From NCBI GenBank assembly GCA_002336725.1, contig DDEO01000165.1, positions 20,934 to 28,308 on the forward strand: 7,375 nucleotides of DNA. Direction: 5' to 3'. Under the pieces are notes generated by a model. The model did no database searches and was not told the origin of the DNA. It worked only from the letters and a program-made list of their open reading frames with translations. The DNA is from Bacteroidetes bacterium UBA1952. GTDB taxonomy: Bacteria; Bacteroidota; Bacteroidia; Chitinophagales; Chitinophagaceae. The translations under genes and the position numbers were made by a program. Positions 1 to 6,381 of the stretch are shown in pieces; the stretch's first letter is position 1; every line of letters starts with the position of its first letter.

Positions 1-1175
1 ACGATGATCACGAAACGCTCGAACCACATACCGATGTTTACCACGATAGACATAATAAAGGTAAACGGAATATTGCGGCGCAGCTTTTTAATCCAGAAGA
101 ACTGCGGCGAAATCACGTTGCAGGTCATCATCGCCCAGTAGGCCCACCAATACGGACCGAGAATCCGCCAGTTGAACGCCTCTTGTTCATAGAGAACGCC
201 GGAATACCAGGCCATGAACAGCTCTGTGAGGTAGGCAACGCCCACGATAGAACCCGTCAAAACGATTACTTTGTTCATCGCCTCAATGTGGCCCAGCGTA
301 ATATACTCTTCCAGATGCAGGATGCGGCGCAGGATAATCAGCAGCGTTTGCACCATGGCAAAGCCGGAGAAGATTGCACCCGCTACGAAGTAGGGCGGGA
401 AGATGGTGGTGTGCCAACCCGGAATTACGGAAGTAGCAAAGTCAAAAGATACAATCGTGTGTACGGAAAGTACCAGCGGCGTGGCAAGCCCGGCCAGAAC
501 GAGGGAAAGTGCTTCCCAGCGTTGCCAGTTTTTGGCCGTACCCGTCCATCCGAAGGAAGAAAGACCATAAAGACGCTTGCGCAGCTTGGTCTTGGCGCGG
601 TCGCGGACAGTAGCAAAGTCGGGAATCAGACCCGAATACCAGAACAGCAGCGAAACGGTGAAGTAGGTAGAGATGGCGAATACGTCCCACAGCAGCGCCG
701 AGTTGAAGTTGGGCCACAGCGCACCGCGCGAGTTAGGATACGGCATTACGAAGAAGCCATCCCATACACGGCCCATGTGGAAGATGGGAAACTGACCTGC
801 ACACATAACGGCGAAGATGGTCATCGCCTCTGCCGCACGGTTCACACCCGTCCGCCAGCCCTGACGAAACAGCAGCAGGATGGCCGAGATGAGCGTACCG
901 GCGTGGCCGATACCCACCCACCAAACGAAGTTGGTGATGTCCCAGCCCCAGCCAATGGTGCGGTTGATATTCCACACGCCGATGCCCCAATACACTTCCC
1001 AGAACACCGAGAAAGCGCCGAAGCCGAGCAACGCCAGCGAAAAGAAAAAGCCGATGTACCACAGGCGCGTAGGCTTCCGCTCAATAGGCGAAATGATGTC
1101 TTCCGTCACCTGATGATAGGTCTTGTGCCCATCCACCAGTGGCTCGCGGACAAAGGATTCGTATTTTAGGTGCAT
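1..1175 (-). CDS. actC: ActC, NrfD/PsrC-like membrane subunit of alternative complex III (3' end cut by window edge)
   Basis: This is the integral membrane subunit of alternative complex III, of the NrfD/PsrC family, thought to hold the quinol oxidation site and to take part in proton translocation. I translated 391 codons from the ATG at 1173-1175; the frame is open to the window edge, so the C-terminus is missing (family members are longer). The start MHLKYESFVREPLV and the following segment TEDIISPIERKPTRLW are typical of ActC. About nine hydrophobic segments are visible, near residues 39-60, 80-104, 115-135, 160-180, 222-243, 258-283, 301-323, 340-362 and 370-391. Polar residues inside or beside them (H91, D164, H239) could belong to the quinol site or proton path, but I cannot assign them. 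It lies 86 bp downstream of actB on the same strand with no clear promoter or terminator between, so co-transcription is likely. No Shine-Dalgarno is seen; the sequence before the ATG is AT-rich. A second NrfD-like subunit, ActF, exists in ACIII, but the position directly after actB favours ActC. Confidence 0.95.
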   Translation of the reverse strand, partial: MHLKYESFVREPLVDGHKTYHQVTEDIISPIERKPTRLWYIGFFFSLALLGFGAFSVFWEVYWGIGVWNINRTIGWGWDITNFVWWVGIGHAGTLISAILLLFRQGWRTGVNRAAEAMTIFAVMCAGQFPIFHMGRVWDGFFVMPYPNSRGALWPNFNSALLWDVFAISTYFTVSLLFWYSGLIPDFATVRDRAKTKLRKRLYGLSSFGWTGTAKNWQRWEALSLVLAGLATPLVLSVHTIVSFDFATSVIPGWHTTIFPPYFVAGAIFSGFAMVQTLLIILRRILHLEEYITLGHIEAMNKVIVLTGSIVGVAYLTELFMAWYSGVLYEQEAFNWRILGPYWWAYWAMMTCNVISPQFFWIKKLRRNIPFTFIMSIVVNIGMWFERFVII

Positions 1176-1261
1176 ATGCTATAAATATTGTTCGCGGCGG
1201 GCCGCCTTTGAAATCACTCGGGGGTTATACAGGACGCTGTTATTTCCGGAAAATCAGGGGC

Positions 1262-4200
1262 TTAGATATGGCGCTGATACAGTCCGTCTTCTGCCGTACC
1301 GGCAATTTTAACGTCGGTATTCCGGATTTTAGAGAGATAGTTAATGTTGGGCAGGGTGTGCAGCGACTCGAGTACATAGTACATCCGCTCACGCTGACCG
1401 TTGCGGCGCAGGTTGTAGATGGCGCTCTTCGGGTCGTTTACGTTGCCGAAGACAATAGCGTCGGTCGGGCAGGCTTGCTGACAAGCCGTGCGGGCCGCGC
1501 CGTCTTCCATCGGATGTCCTTCGCGCTTGGCTTCGAGCTTGGCTTCCTGCAGGCGCTGCACGCAGAAAGAACATTTTTCCATCACCCCACGGCTGCGAAC
1601 CGTTACGTCCGGGTTCAGCACCATGCGGGTGAGGTTATCGTTCATATCGTCGCGGCGATAGTCTTCGTAGGTGTTGTCCTCAAAGCAGTCGGCCTCGTTC
1701 CAGTCCATCCAGTTGAAGTGGCGCACTTTATACGGGCAGTTGTTGGCGCAATACTTCGTGCCGATACAGCGGTTGTAGGTCATCATGTTGATGCCTTCGT
1801 TGCTGTGCGGCGTTGCGGCCACGGGGCAAACGTTCTCGCAGGGCGCGTTGTCGCAGTGCTGACACAGCATCGGCTGGAACACCGTCTGGATGGTATCGGG
1901 GTTTTCGGGCGAGCCGGAGAAGTAGCGGTCGATGCGCATCCAGTGCATCTCGTGGGCCAGCTTCACGTGTTCTTTACCCACCACCGAGATATTGTTTTCA
2001 GCCTGGCAGCCAATCACACAGGCACCGCAACCAATGCAGGCAGTGAGGTCAATAGACATGCCCCAGTGGATGCCGGGCGATACATAATTCGGGTACAGGG
2101 TACCGTTTTCACGAAATCCCTGTTCGAGTTCGCCCCCGCCCTGCTGAGTGCCGTTCGGGCCGAAGGAAGCGTTGAGATTTTCGGCACCCGCAGCCGCCAT
2201 AACGGCACCGCTTACGCCTTGTACGCTGTGGGCTTCAGCTCCGGTTGCGCCTGCGTGTTCAGTAGCTGGTCCGCTGGGGTGGCCGCCGGCGTTTCCGTGG
2301 CCTTCTGCGCCGCCATGCTCTTCCCAGGGCAGGGCAGCATAGTGACCCAGCTCTTTTTCCCGCTCCTTATAAAGGTGCATCGGGTCTTTGGCAAACTCGC
2401 CCAGGGTATATTCCCGGATAATCGGGCGGGCTTCGTAGCTGTGGTGCGTTTGCGTAATCGCTACGTCGTATTTGTCGCTGGTGGTTTCGATGGTAGCGGC
2501 AGCGTTGGCACGGCTCAGCGCCTGTCCGTTCCATACCCGCAGCGGATAGGCATTTTTGCCGAGGTCGGCAGAGGCGCGGCCCACTTTCGGATCGCGGCCA
2601 AAGCCCAGGGCAATGCCCACCACATCGTTGTGCTGACCGGGCACCACCACTACGGGCAGGCGCAGTTCCACACCGTTATATTTGATGCTCACCACCCGCT
2701 TGGCCGGGTCCACCTGATTGATACCGGTCAGTTCGGCGTTCAGGGATTTGGCGCGTTGCGGCGAAAGGGTGGCGTAGTTATCCCAGGTAGCCTTGGTAAT
2801 CGGGTCGGGCATTTCCTGCAGCCAGGGGTTGTTGCTGCAAGCGCCGCCGTGGCCGATAGATACTTTCTCATACACCACAAATTCCGGATTCTTGCTCACC
2901 GGTGCAGCACCGATAGCGGTAATGGCAGAGCCGATATTTCCGGAATACGGGGCAGAGGTGAGACCTGCCGGAGCCGGTGTATGTACCATCGGAACGCCCG
3001 TGGTATCCGCTGCGGCCATACCAGCAGCAGCCGTAGTCGCATGAGACTGTTGATTGCGTGCGCCGCCCGGTTCAATAAAGCCGTCCTGCAGCGCAGTATC
3101 AAAGTTGGACTGCGAGCCGAGGCGGCCCATCCAATAGCTTTTCCAGAGATCTTCGTAGGAAGTGCCGGCTGCCGCCCAGGTCAGCAGGGTGTCGCCGAGG
3201 CTGCGCGTCTTGAAGAGCGGTGCAATAGAAGGTTGTATCAGGCTGTAGTAGCCGCTGCGTGGTTCGGCATCGCCCCAGCTTTCCAGCCAGTGATGATCCG
3301 GAATCAGCACGTTGCAGGCCTGCGCCGTCTCGTCGAGGCGGTCGGCAGTGCTCACGCGCACCGGCACTTTGGCCAGCGCATCGGCAAATTCCTTACCGTT
3401 AGGCCATTCATAGATCGGGTTTACGCCGTGGAAAATCACCGTTCCTACCTGTCCGGCCTTCATCTGCGCCAGCAACGCTACCATATCGGCATCGTTGCCT
3501 TTTTTGGTATTGTTGGAGGTACCCCAGTCAATTGTAGTACCGTTTGCACCTACCGCATTATTAATAGCGTTCACCACGTTTTGCACATTCACATCGTCGG
3601 AGGCACAAACCACGAGGCCACGACCTGCTTTCAGGTCGGCGGCGGCCTGCGAAACCAGCTTGTTGAGTGCCGGCGAAGACAGATTGGAGGCAGCTCCGGA
3701 GGTTACAGCGTTATAGAGTGCCACGGCGACCGCACCCATCTCCGACGGGCGGCAGGTTGCGCGGCGGTCGGCGGCAGCACCGGTAATGGTGTGCAGGCTT
3801 TCCACCTGATAGTGGCGGCTCATGCGCGGGTTTTTCGCACTCACCTTGCGGCCCATGCCGTATTGCTTGGCTTGGATGGCCGGGCTGAGCCAGGTACCCA
3901 GGAAATCGGCACCGAGGCTTACAATCGTAGCGGCGCGATCAAAATGATAAAAAGGAATAGCGCGGCGACCATAGGACGCTTCGTTGGCAGCCAGCATGGC
4001 GCTGTAGCTCACCGGATCCCACTGAATATGGCGGGCACCGGTCTTCGCCGTAAACCGGCCAATCGCGTCGAGCAGGGTTGGGCTGCTGATGGTAGAAGTA
4101 ACCAGTACCGTTCCGCCCTTGCCCAGATTTCCGGAAACCGTGCGGTCCACCGCTTCAAAAGTACCCTCTTTGCCGTTGAGGCGCGGGCCGCGCAGGCGGG

Positions 4201-4636
4201 CCACATCATAGAGCGAAAGCACCGAAGCCTGCATCCGGGCCGTGGTTGCACCCATAGAAAGCGCACTGCGGTTGTTGCCTTCGATTTTGATAGGACGACC
4301 ATCGCGGGTTTTTACCAGCACCGGAACCGCGTCGCCATTATCCACATAAGTAGAAGCATAGTAAAGCGGTACACCCGGCACCACATTCTCCGGACGGATA
4401 CCATACGTGATGGCCTTACGCACCGGCATCTCACACGAAGACGCAACGATGGCAGCGGCCGTAGAGAACCCAAGATATTTCAGAAAGTCGCGGCGGGGAG
4501 CCGTAGCGCCCAGCAGCGAGTCGCTCAGGTCGGCAAGCGGCAGCTTCGAATCCGCAAATTCGTTGTCCACCACTTCCTTATGAGCTGCGGTATCGTGCAG
4601 CTCTTCGAGTCCTTTCCAGTATTGCTTTTCGCTCAT
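1262..4636 (-). CDS. actB: ActB, fused molybdopterin-oxidoreductase-like and iron-sulfur subunit of alternative complex III
   Basis: ActB is the periplasm-facing subunit that carries electrons from quinol oxidised at ActC to the hemes of ActA. The 1124 residues begin with about 46 residues before a twin-arginine motif (PRRDFLKYLGF, R48-R49), the extended or variant Tat signal typical of this family. A lipobox-like ASSC (C68) follows and may be a lipid anchor (inference). Residues of about 80-760 resemble the molybdopterin oxidoreductase fold, but no N-terminal iron-sulfur Cys motif is seen; ACIII ActB is known to lack the molybdenum cofactor. THHSYEARPIIREYTLGEF (about 730-748) is a family signature. 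A Gly/His/Ala-rich linker (about 772-840) leads to a ferredoxin-like domain. That domain has Cys 867, 870, 873, 877, 925, 928, 933, 937, 957, 963, 967, 1022, 1025, 1052 and 1056: fifteen, enough for three 4Fe-4S clusters and one 3Fe-4S. C984 is probably not a ligand. The ATG directly follows an 8-bp repeat array and has no Shine-Dalgarno. Confidence 0.97.
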   Translation of the reverse strand: MSEKQYWKGLEELHDTAAHKEVVDNEFADSKLPLADLSDSLLGATAPRRDFLKYLGFSTAAAIVASSCEMPVRKAITYGIRPENVVPGVPLYYASTYVDNGDAVPVLVKTRDGRPIKIEGNNRSALSMGATTARMQASVLSLYDVARLRGPRLNGKEGTFEAVDRTVSGNLGKGGTVLVTSTISSPTLLDAIGRFTAKTGARHIQWDPVSYSAMLAANEASYGRRAIPFYHFDRAATIVSLGADFLGTWLSPAIQAKQYGMGRKVSAKNPRMSRHYQVESLHTITGAAADRRATCRPSEMGAVAVALYNAVTSGAASNLSSPALNKLVSQAAADLKAGRGLVVCASDDVNVQNVVNAINNAVGANGTTIDWGTSNNTKKGNDADMVALLAQMKAGQVGTVIFHGVNPIYEWPNGKEFADALAKVPVRVSTADRLDETAQACNVLIPDHHWLESWGDAEPRSGYYSLIQPSIAPLFKTRSLGDTLLTWAAAGTSYEDLWKSYWMGRLGSQSNFDTALQDGFIEPGGARNQQSHATTAAAGMAAADTTGVPMVHTPAPAGLTSAPYSGNIGSAITAIGAAPVSKNPEFVVYEKVSIGHGGACSNNPWLQEMPDPITKATWDNYATLSPQRAKSLNAELTGINQVDPAKRVVSIKYNGVELRLPVVVVPGQHNDVVGIALGFGRDPKVGRASADLGKNAYPLRVWNGQALSRANAAATIETTSDKYDVAITQTHHSYEARPIIREYTLGEFAKDPMHLYKEREKELGHYAALPWEEHGGAEGHGNAGGHPSGPATEHAGATGAEAHSVQGVSGAVMAAAGAENLNASFGPNGTQQGGGELEQGFRENGTLYPNYVSPGIHWGMSIDLTACIGCGACVIGCQAENNISVVGKEHVKLAHEMHWMRIDRYFSGSPENPDTIQTVFQPMLCQHCDNAPCENVCPVAATPHSNEGINMMTYNRCIGTKYCANNCPYKVRHFNWMDWNEADCFEDNTYEDYRRDDMNDNLTRMVLNPDVTVRSRGVMEKCSFCVQRLQEAKLEAKREGHPMEDGAARTACQQACPTDAIVFGNVNDPKSAIYNLRRNGQRERMYYVLESLHTLPNINYLSKIRNTDVKIAGTAEDGLYQRHI

Positions 4637-4676
4637 TTTGGTAATTTGCTGATGTGCAAATGTGCTGATTTGCTAA
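4637..4676 (-). repeat. Array of five tandem 8-bp units abutting the actB start codon
   Basis: Read on the minus strand the 40 bp before the actB ATG divide exactly into TTAGCAAA, TCAGCACA, TTTGCACA, TCAGCAAA and TTACCAAA, each within one to three changes of TCAGCAAA. The last unit touches the ATG, so the array forms the translation initiation region; its A-rich end suits Bacteroidota start sites, which rarely use a Shine-Dalgarno. Function is unknown. Confidence 0.75.
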
Positions 4677-4703
4677 TGATTGGGATGCTTTCCACTTAGA
4701 ATG

Positions 4704-4731
4704 TTTCATGTTTTATGTATCATGTTTCATG
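4704..4731 (-). repeat. Array of four tandem 7-bp units in the actA-actB spacer
   Basis: On the minus strand the units are CATGAAA, CATGATA, CATAAAA and CATGAAA with exact 7-bp spacing. Similar units in the same register (GGTGAAA, CATGAAA, CACGAAG) occur in the opposite orientation at 4756-4776, on the far side of the core at 4733-4751, so the whole stretch forms an inverted structure. Confidence 0.7.
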
Positions 4732-4766
4732 ACCCTTCAGCAAGCTCAGGGTAATGGTGAAACATG
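4721..4766 (-). repeat. Inverted repeat with REP-like core between actA and actB
   Basis: CATGTTTCA (4721-4729) and TGAAACATG (4758-4766) are perfect nine-base inverted arms. Inside them CCCT (4733-4736) and AGGG (4748-4751) bound the core CCCTTCAGCAAGCTCAGGG, which resembles the short CCTGAGCTTGNNGAAGG palindrome-like repeats scattered between genes in many bacterial genomes. In the actA-actB message the stem would begin about 15 bases after the actA stop. No T-tract follows, so this is more likely an mRNA stability or processing element than a terminator. A second nine-base pairing (4702-4710 with 4763-4771) competes with the first. Confidence 0.6.
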
Positions 4767-4780
4767 AAACACGAAGCATA

Positions 4781-6070
4781 TTAGTAGTGGCACTTCTGGC
4801 ATTCTATACCGCCGATATCTTCCACCGTTACTTTATCGCGCTTGCCTTCTTTAAATTCCTGGTGGTATTTCTCGTAGATCTGATAGTAGTTGTTGTTGGC
4901 AAACTGTACGCTGGTCTGGCGGTGACAGTTGATACACCAGCCCATGCTCAGCGGAGCCATCTGATACACCTCATCCATCTCTTCCACGTTGCCGTGGCAC
5001 TGCTGGCAGGGAATTTTTCCAACGGCTACGTGCTGGCTGTGGTTAAAGTAAACGTGGTCGGGCAGGTTGTGGATTTTCACCCACTCCGGACTTTTAGCCA
5101 AAATATTACCGGCGGCATCGCGGTTGTAATCTTTCTTGTCGGTGTTCCAACCGGCGTATTCATACAGTTTTTGAATTTCTGCTGTGCCATTCACCGTTTT
5201 ACCTTCAGCCGTAACCAGCGGATGCTCCTCTGCACCAGTGTACTGATTGATCTGCTTGTGGCAGTTCATACACACGTTGGTAGAAGGAATCATGGCGTGG
5301 CGGCTCTTCTCGGCAGCCGAGTGGCAATACAGACAGTTGATCTGGTTGATGCCGGCGTGTACCTTGTGGCTGTAGAAGATGGGCTGCTTCGGCATATAGT
5401 TGGTCTGACGGCCCAGGTTTACCGCGCCATTCACCAGCCAGTAGCCGGCGAAGGAAATGACCACGATGGTGAGCAGCGTGATGGTTATCTTATTGCGCCA
5501 GAAAGGAACTTCCTTGGTGGTGGGCACAGCCACTTTCTCGGCGGCGGCGCGTTTCAGCGATTTGTTGGCACGCCACATCACCCACACCGCCAGCAACAGC
5601 AACACCGTGATAGCGGTGTAAATCCAGCTATTGGCACCGGCATTGGCGTTGGCATCGCCGGCATTGCTCGTGCCGGTTGGCGCGGCTTTTTTGTCTTCTA
5701 CGGAGTTTACATAGCTGATGATAGCGTCAATCTCGTCAGTACTCAACTGCGGAAACGCGGTCATCTGCGTCTTGTTCCACTTGTTGAAGAGGTCAACGGC
5801 GTATTTATCGCCAGAGGCGATCACACCACTTGGGTTATGTACCCATTTGTGCAGCCATTCTTTGTTGGGTACGCGGCCATCCACGCCTTTCAGCGCCGGG
5901 CCGGTAGCATCCTTCAGCGGGTTGTGACAGGAGGCGCAGTTTGCCTGGAAGAGAGCCTTGCCATCTACTTGCGCAGAGGCTTGCTGAAATCCAAGAACCA
6001 AAACGAGCGCTAACAGCAAAGAGCGGAAAAACCCGCCTCGACGGCCAGTTACAGGATTGGGTAGAAACAC
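4781..6070 (-). CDS. actA: ActA, six-heme c-type cytochrome subunit of alternative complex III (monoheme plus pentaheme domains)
   Basis: ActA is the multiheme cytochrome c of ACIII, which takes electrons from ActB and passes them to the periplasmic acceptor. Its 429 residues carry six CxxCH heme sites: C45-H49 in an N-terminal class I-like monoheme domain (M103 in TQMTAFP is a probable sixth ligand), then C246-H250, C267-H271, C355-H359, C379-H383 and C424-H428 in a pentaheme domain that ends one residue after the last motif. Residues 1-33 look like a Sec signal peptide with likely cleavage after ASA. Two hydrophobic segments (about 149-166 and 195-215) flank a Lys/Arg-rich loop, so both heme domains should be periplasmic with a membrane hairpin between them. 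The start is GTG at 6068-6070: the next in-frame ATG is codon 103, and an in-frame TAA lies about 45 bp upstream with no ATG between. It is the first gene of the act cluster here, with a promoter candidate upstream, and is separated from actB by 144 bp of repeats. Confidence 0.95.
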   Translation of the reverse strand: MFLPNPVTGRRGGFFRSLLLALVLVLGFQQASAQVDGKALFQANCASCHNPLKDATGPALKGVDGRVPNKEWLHKWVHNPSGVIASGDKYAVDLFNKWNKTQMTAFPQLSTDEIDAIISYVNSVEDKKAAPTGTSNAGDANANAGANSWIYTAITVLLLLAVWVMWRANKSLKRAAAEKVAVPTTKEVPFWRNKITITLLTIVVISFAGYWLVNGAVNLGRQTNYMPKQPIFYSHKVHAGINQINCLYCHSAAEKSRHAMIPSTNVCMNCHKQINQYTGAEEHPLVTAEGKTVNGTAEIQKLYEYAGWNTDKKDYNRDAAGNILAKSPEWVKIHNLPDHVYFNHSQHVAVGKIPCQQCHGNVEEMDEVYQMAPLSMGWCINCHRQTSVQFANNNYYQIYEKYHQEFKEGKRDKVTVEDIGGIECQKCHY

Positions 6071-6143
6071 GATGGAAAGATTGAGAGTTTCAAGACTGAA
6101 AGAAGGGAAAAATTAACTCGTTTTTCACCCCTTTATTGGGCGG

Positions 6144-6174
6144 CAAAACTACACTCTGTCATCAAATTGTCCAG
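6144..6174 (-). promoter_or_regulatory. Candidate promoter of the act (alternative complex III) operon
   Basis: The minus strand has TAGTTTTG at 6144-6151, a perfect match to the Bacteroidota -7 consensus TAnnTTTG. Nineteen bases upstream is CTGG (6171-6174), only a partial match to the -33 TTTG. The box lies about 73 bp before the GTG of actA, which would give a leader of roughly 65 bases, rich in pyrimidines near the start and without a Shine-Dalgarno. Confidence 0.45.
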
Positions 6175-6213
6175 TATTCTTACAAAAATCTTTTTTAAGA
6201 ATAAGACAATGGG

Positions 6214-6230
6214 TAAAAAGGCTTTGCCTT
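6214..6230 (-). terminator. Candidate short intrinsic terminator upstream of the actA promoter
   Basis: On the minus strand AAGGC, AAA loop, GCCTT is a five-pair stem running into five consecutive T (6215-6219, two of them within the stem). It lies about 150 bp after the SDR stop and about 60 bp before the actA promoter candidate, a suitable place to separate the two transcription units. The stem is short, so confidence is modest. Confidence 0.35.
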
Positions 6231-6330
6231 CCGTGCGTGATAACAGAGAAAGGGACTCGCAAAGTACAACGGGTTCCGTGTTTATACACCTTTCCTTCTT
6301 CTATTTTATTAAAATTGTTTTAAGATGTTT

Positions 6331-6346
6331 TTTCGGCAACCCGAAA
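6331..6346. other. Small perfect stem-loop downstream of the SDR gene
   Basis: TTTCGG (6331-6336) and CCGAAA (6341-6346) form a perfect six-pair stem with a four-base loop. On the minus strand it is followed by A residues rather than T, so it does not look like an intrinsic terminator of the SDR transcript. It may help stabilise the mRNA 3' end, or may be chance. Confidence 0.3.
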
Positions 6347-6350
6347 TTCT

Positions 6351-6381
6351 TAAACAAAGCGCATCCTTGCCGCGTTCTTTG
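6351..6381 (-). terminator. Candidate hairpin terminator directly after the SDR stop codon
   Basis: Starting at the base after the TAA, the minus strand reads CAAAG, AA bulge, CGC, nine-base loop, GCG, CTTTG, then TTTAA. This is an eight-pair stem with a two-base bulge followed by only three T, so it could be a weak intrinsic terminator or a 3'-end stabilising stem. Confidence 0.4.

Larger units (their letters stand above)
6071..6381. other. 311-bp intergenic region between the SDR gene and actA
   Basis: No credible gene is present. The stretch is visibly more AT-rich than the flanking genes. Read on the minus strand it contains, in order, the hairpin after the SDR stop (6351-6381), a six-pair stem-loop (6331-6346), an AT-only stretch, a short terminator-like hairpin (6214-6230), the actA promoter candidate (6144-6174) and the actA leader. 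A plus-strand open frame from 6167 runs into the SDR gene; it has no family resemblance and appears to be chance. Confidence 0.7.

Noticed and set aside
183..1169. Plus-strand ORF of 328 codons
   Set aside because: It is the exact complement of actC codons; actC has clear membrane segments and family motifs while this frame has none.
1196..1206. GGCGG-G-CCGCC inverted repeat between actB and actC
   Set aside because: The one-base loop cannot form a hairpin as written and no T-tract follows, so it is not a terminator.
1243..1252. TTTCCGGAAA palindrome just after the actB stop
   Set aside because: A single ten-base palindrome without loop or partner site; no reason to call it an operator.
1139..4699. 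Plus-strand ORF of 1186 codons
   Set aside because: It is antisense to actB in codon register, held open by codon bias; its translation shows no domain pattern.
4721..4766. Intrinsic terminator after actA
   Set aside because: The stem is plausible but no T-tract follows on the minus strand, and the downstream genes belong to the same complex.
4754..6013. Plus-strand ORF of 419 codons with hydrophobic stretches
   Set aside because: It is antisense to actA in register. Its hydrophobic look comes from complements of the sense codons, and the six heme motifs are on the minus strand.
6029..6052. GRR near the ActA N-terminus as a possible Tat signal
   Set aside because: The following residues do not match the Tat consensus, and c-type hemes are attached after Sec export.
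6309..6323. TTAAAA-TTG-TTTTAA inverted repeat
   Set aside because: A perfect six-pair stem but made only of A and T in an AT-rich spacer; it is expected by chance and thermally weak.
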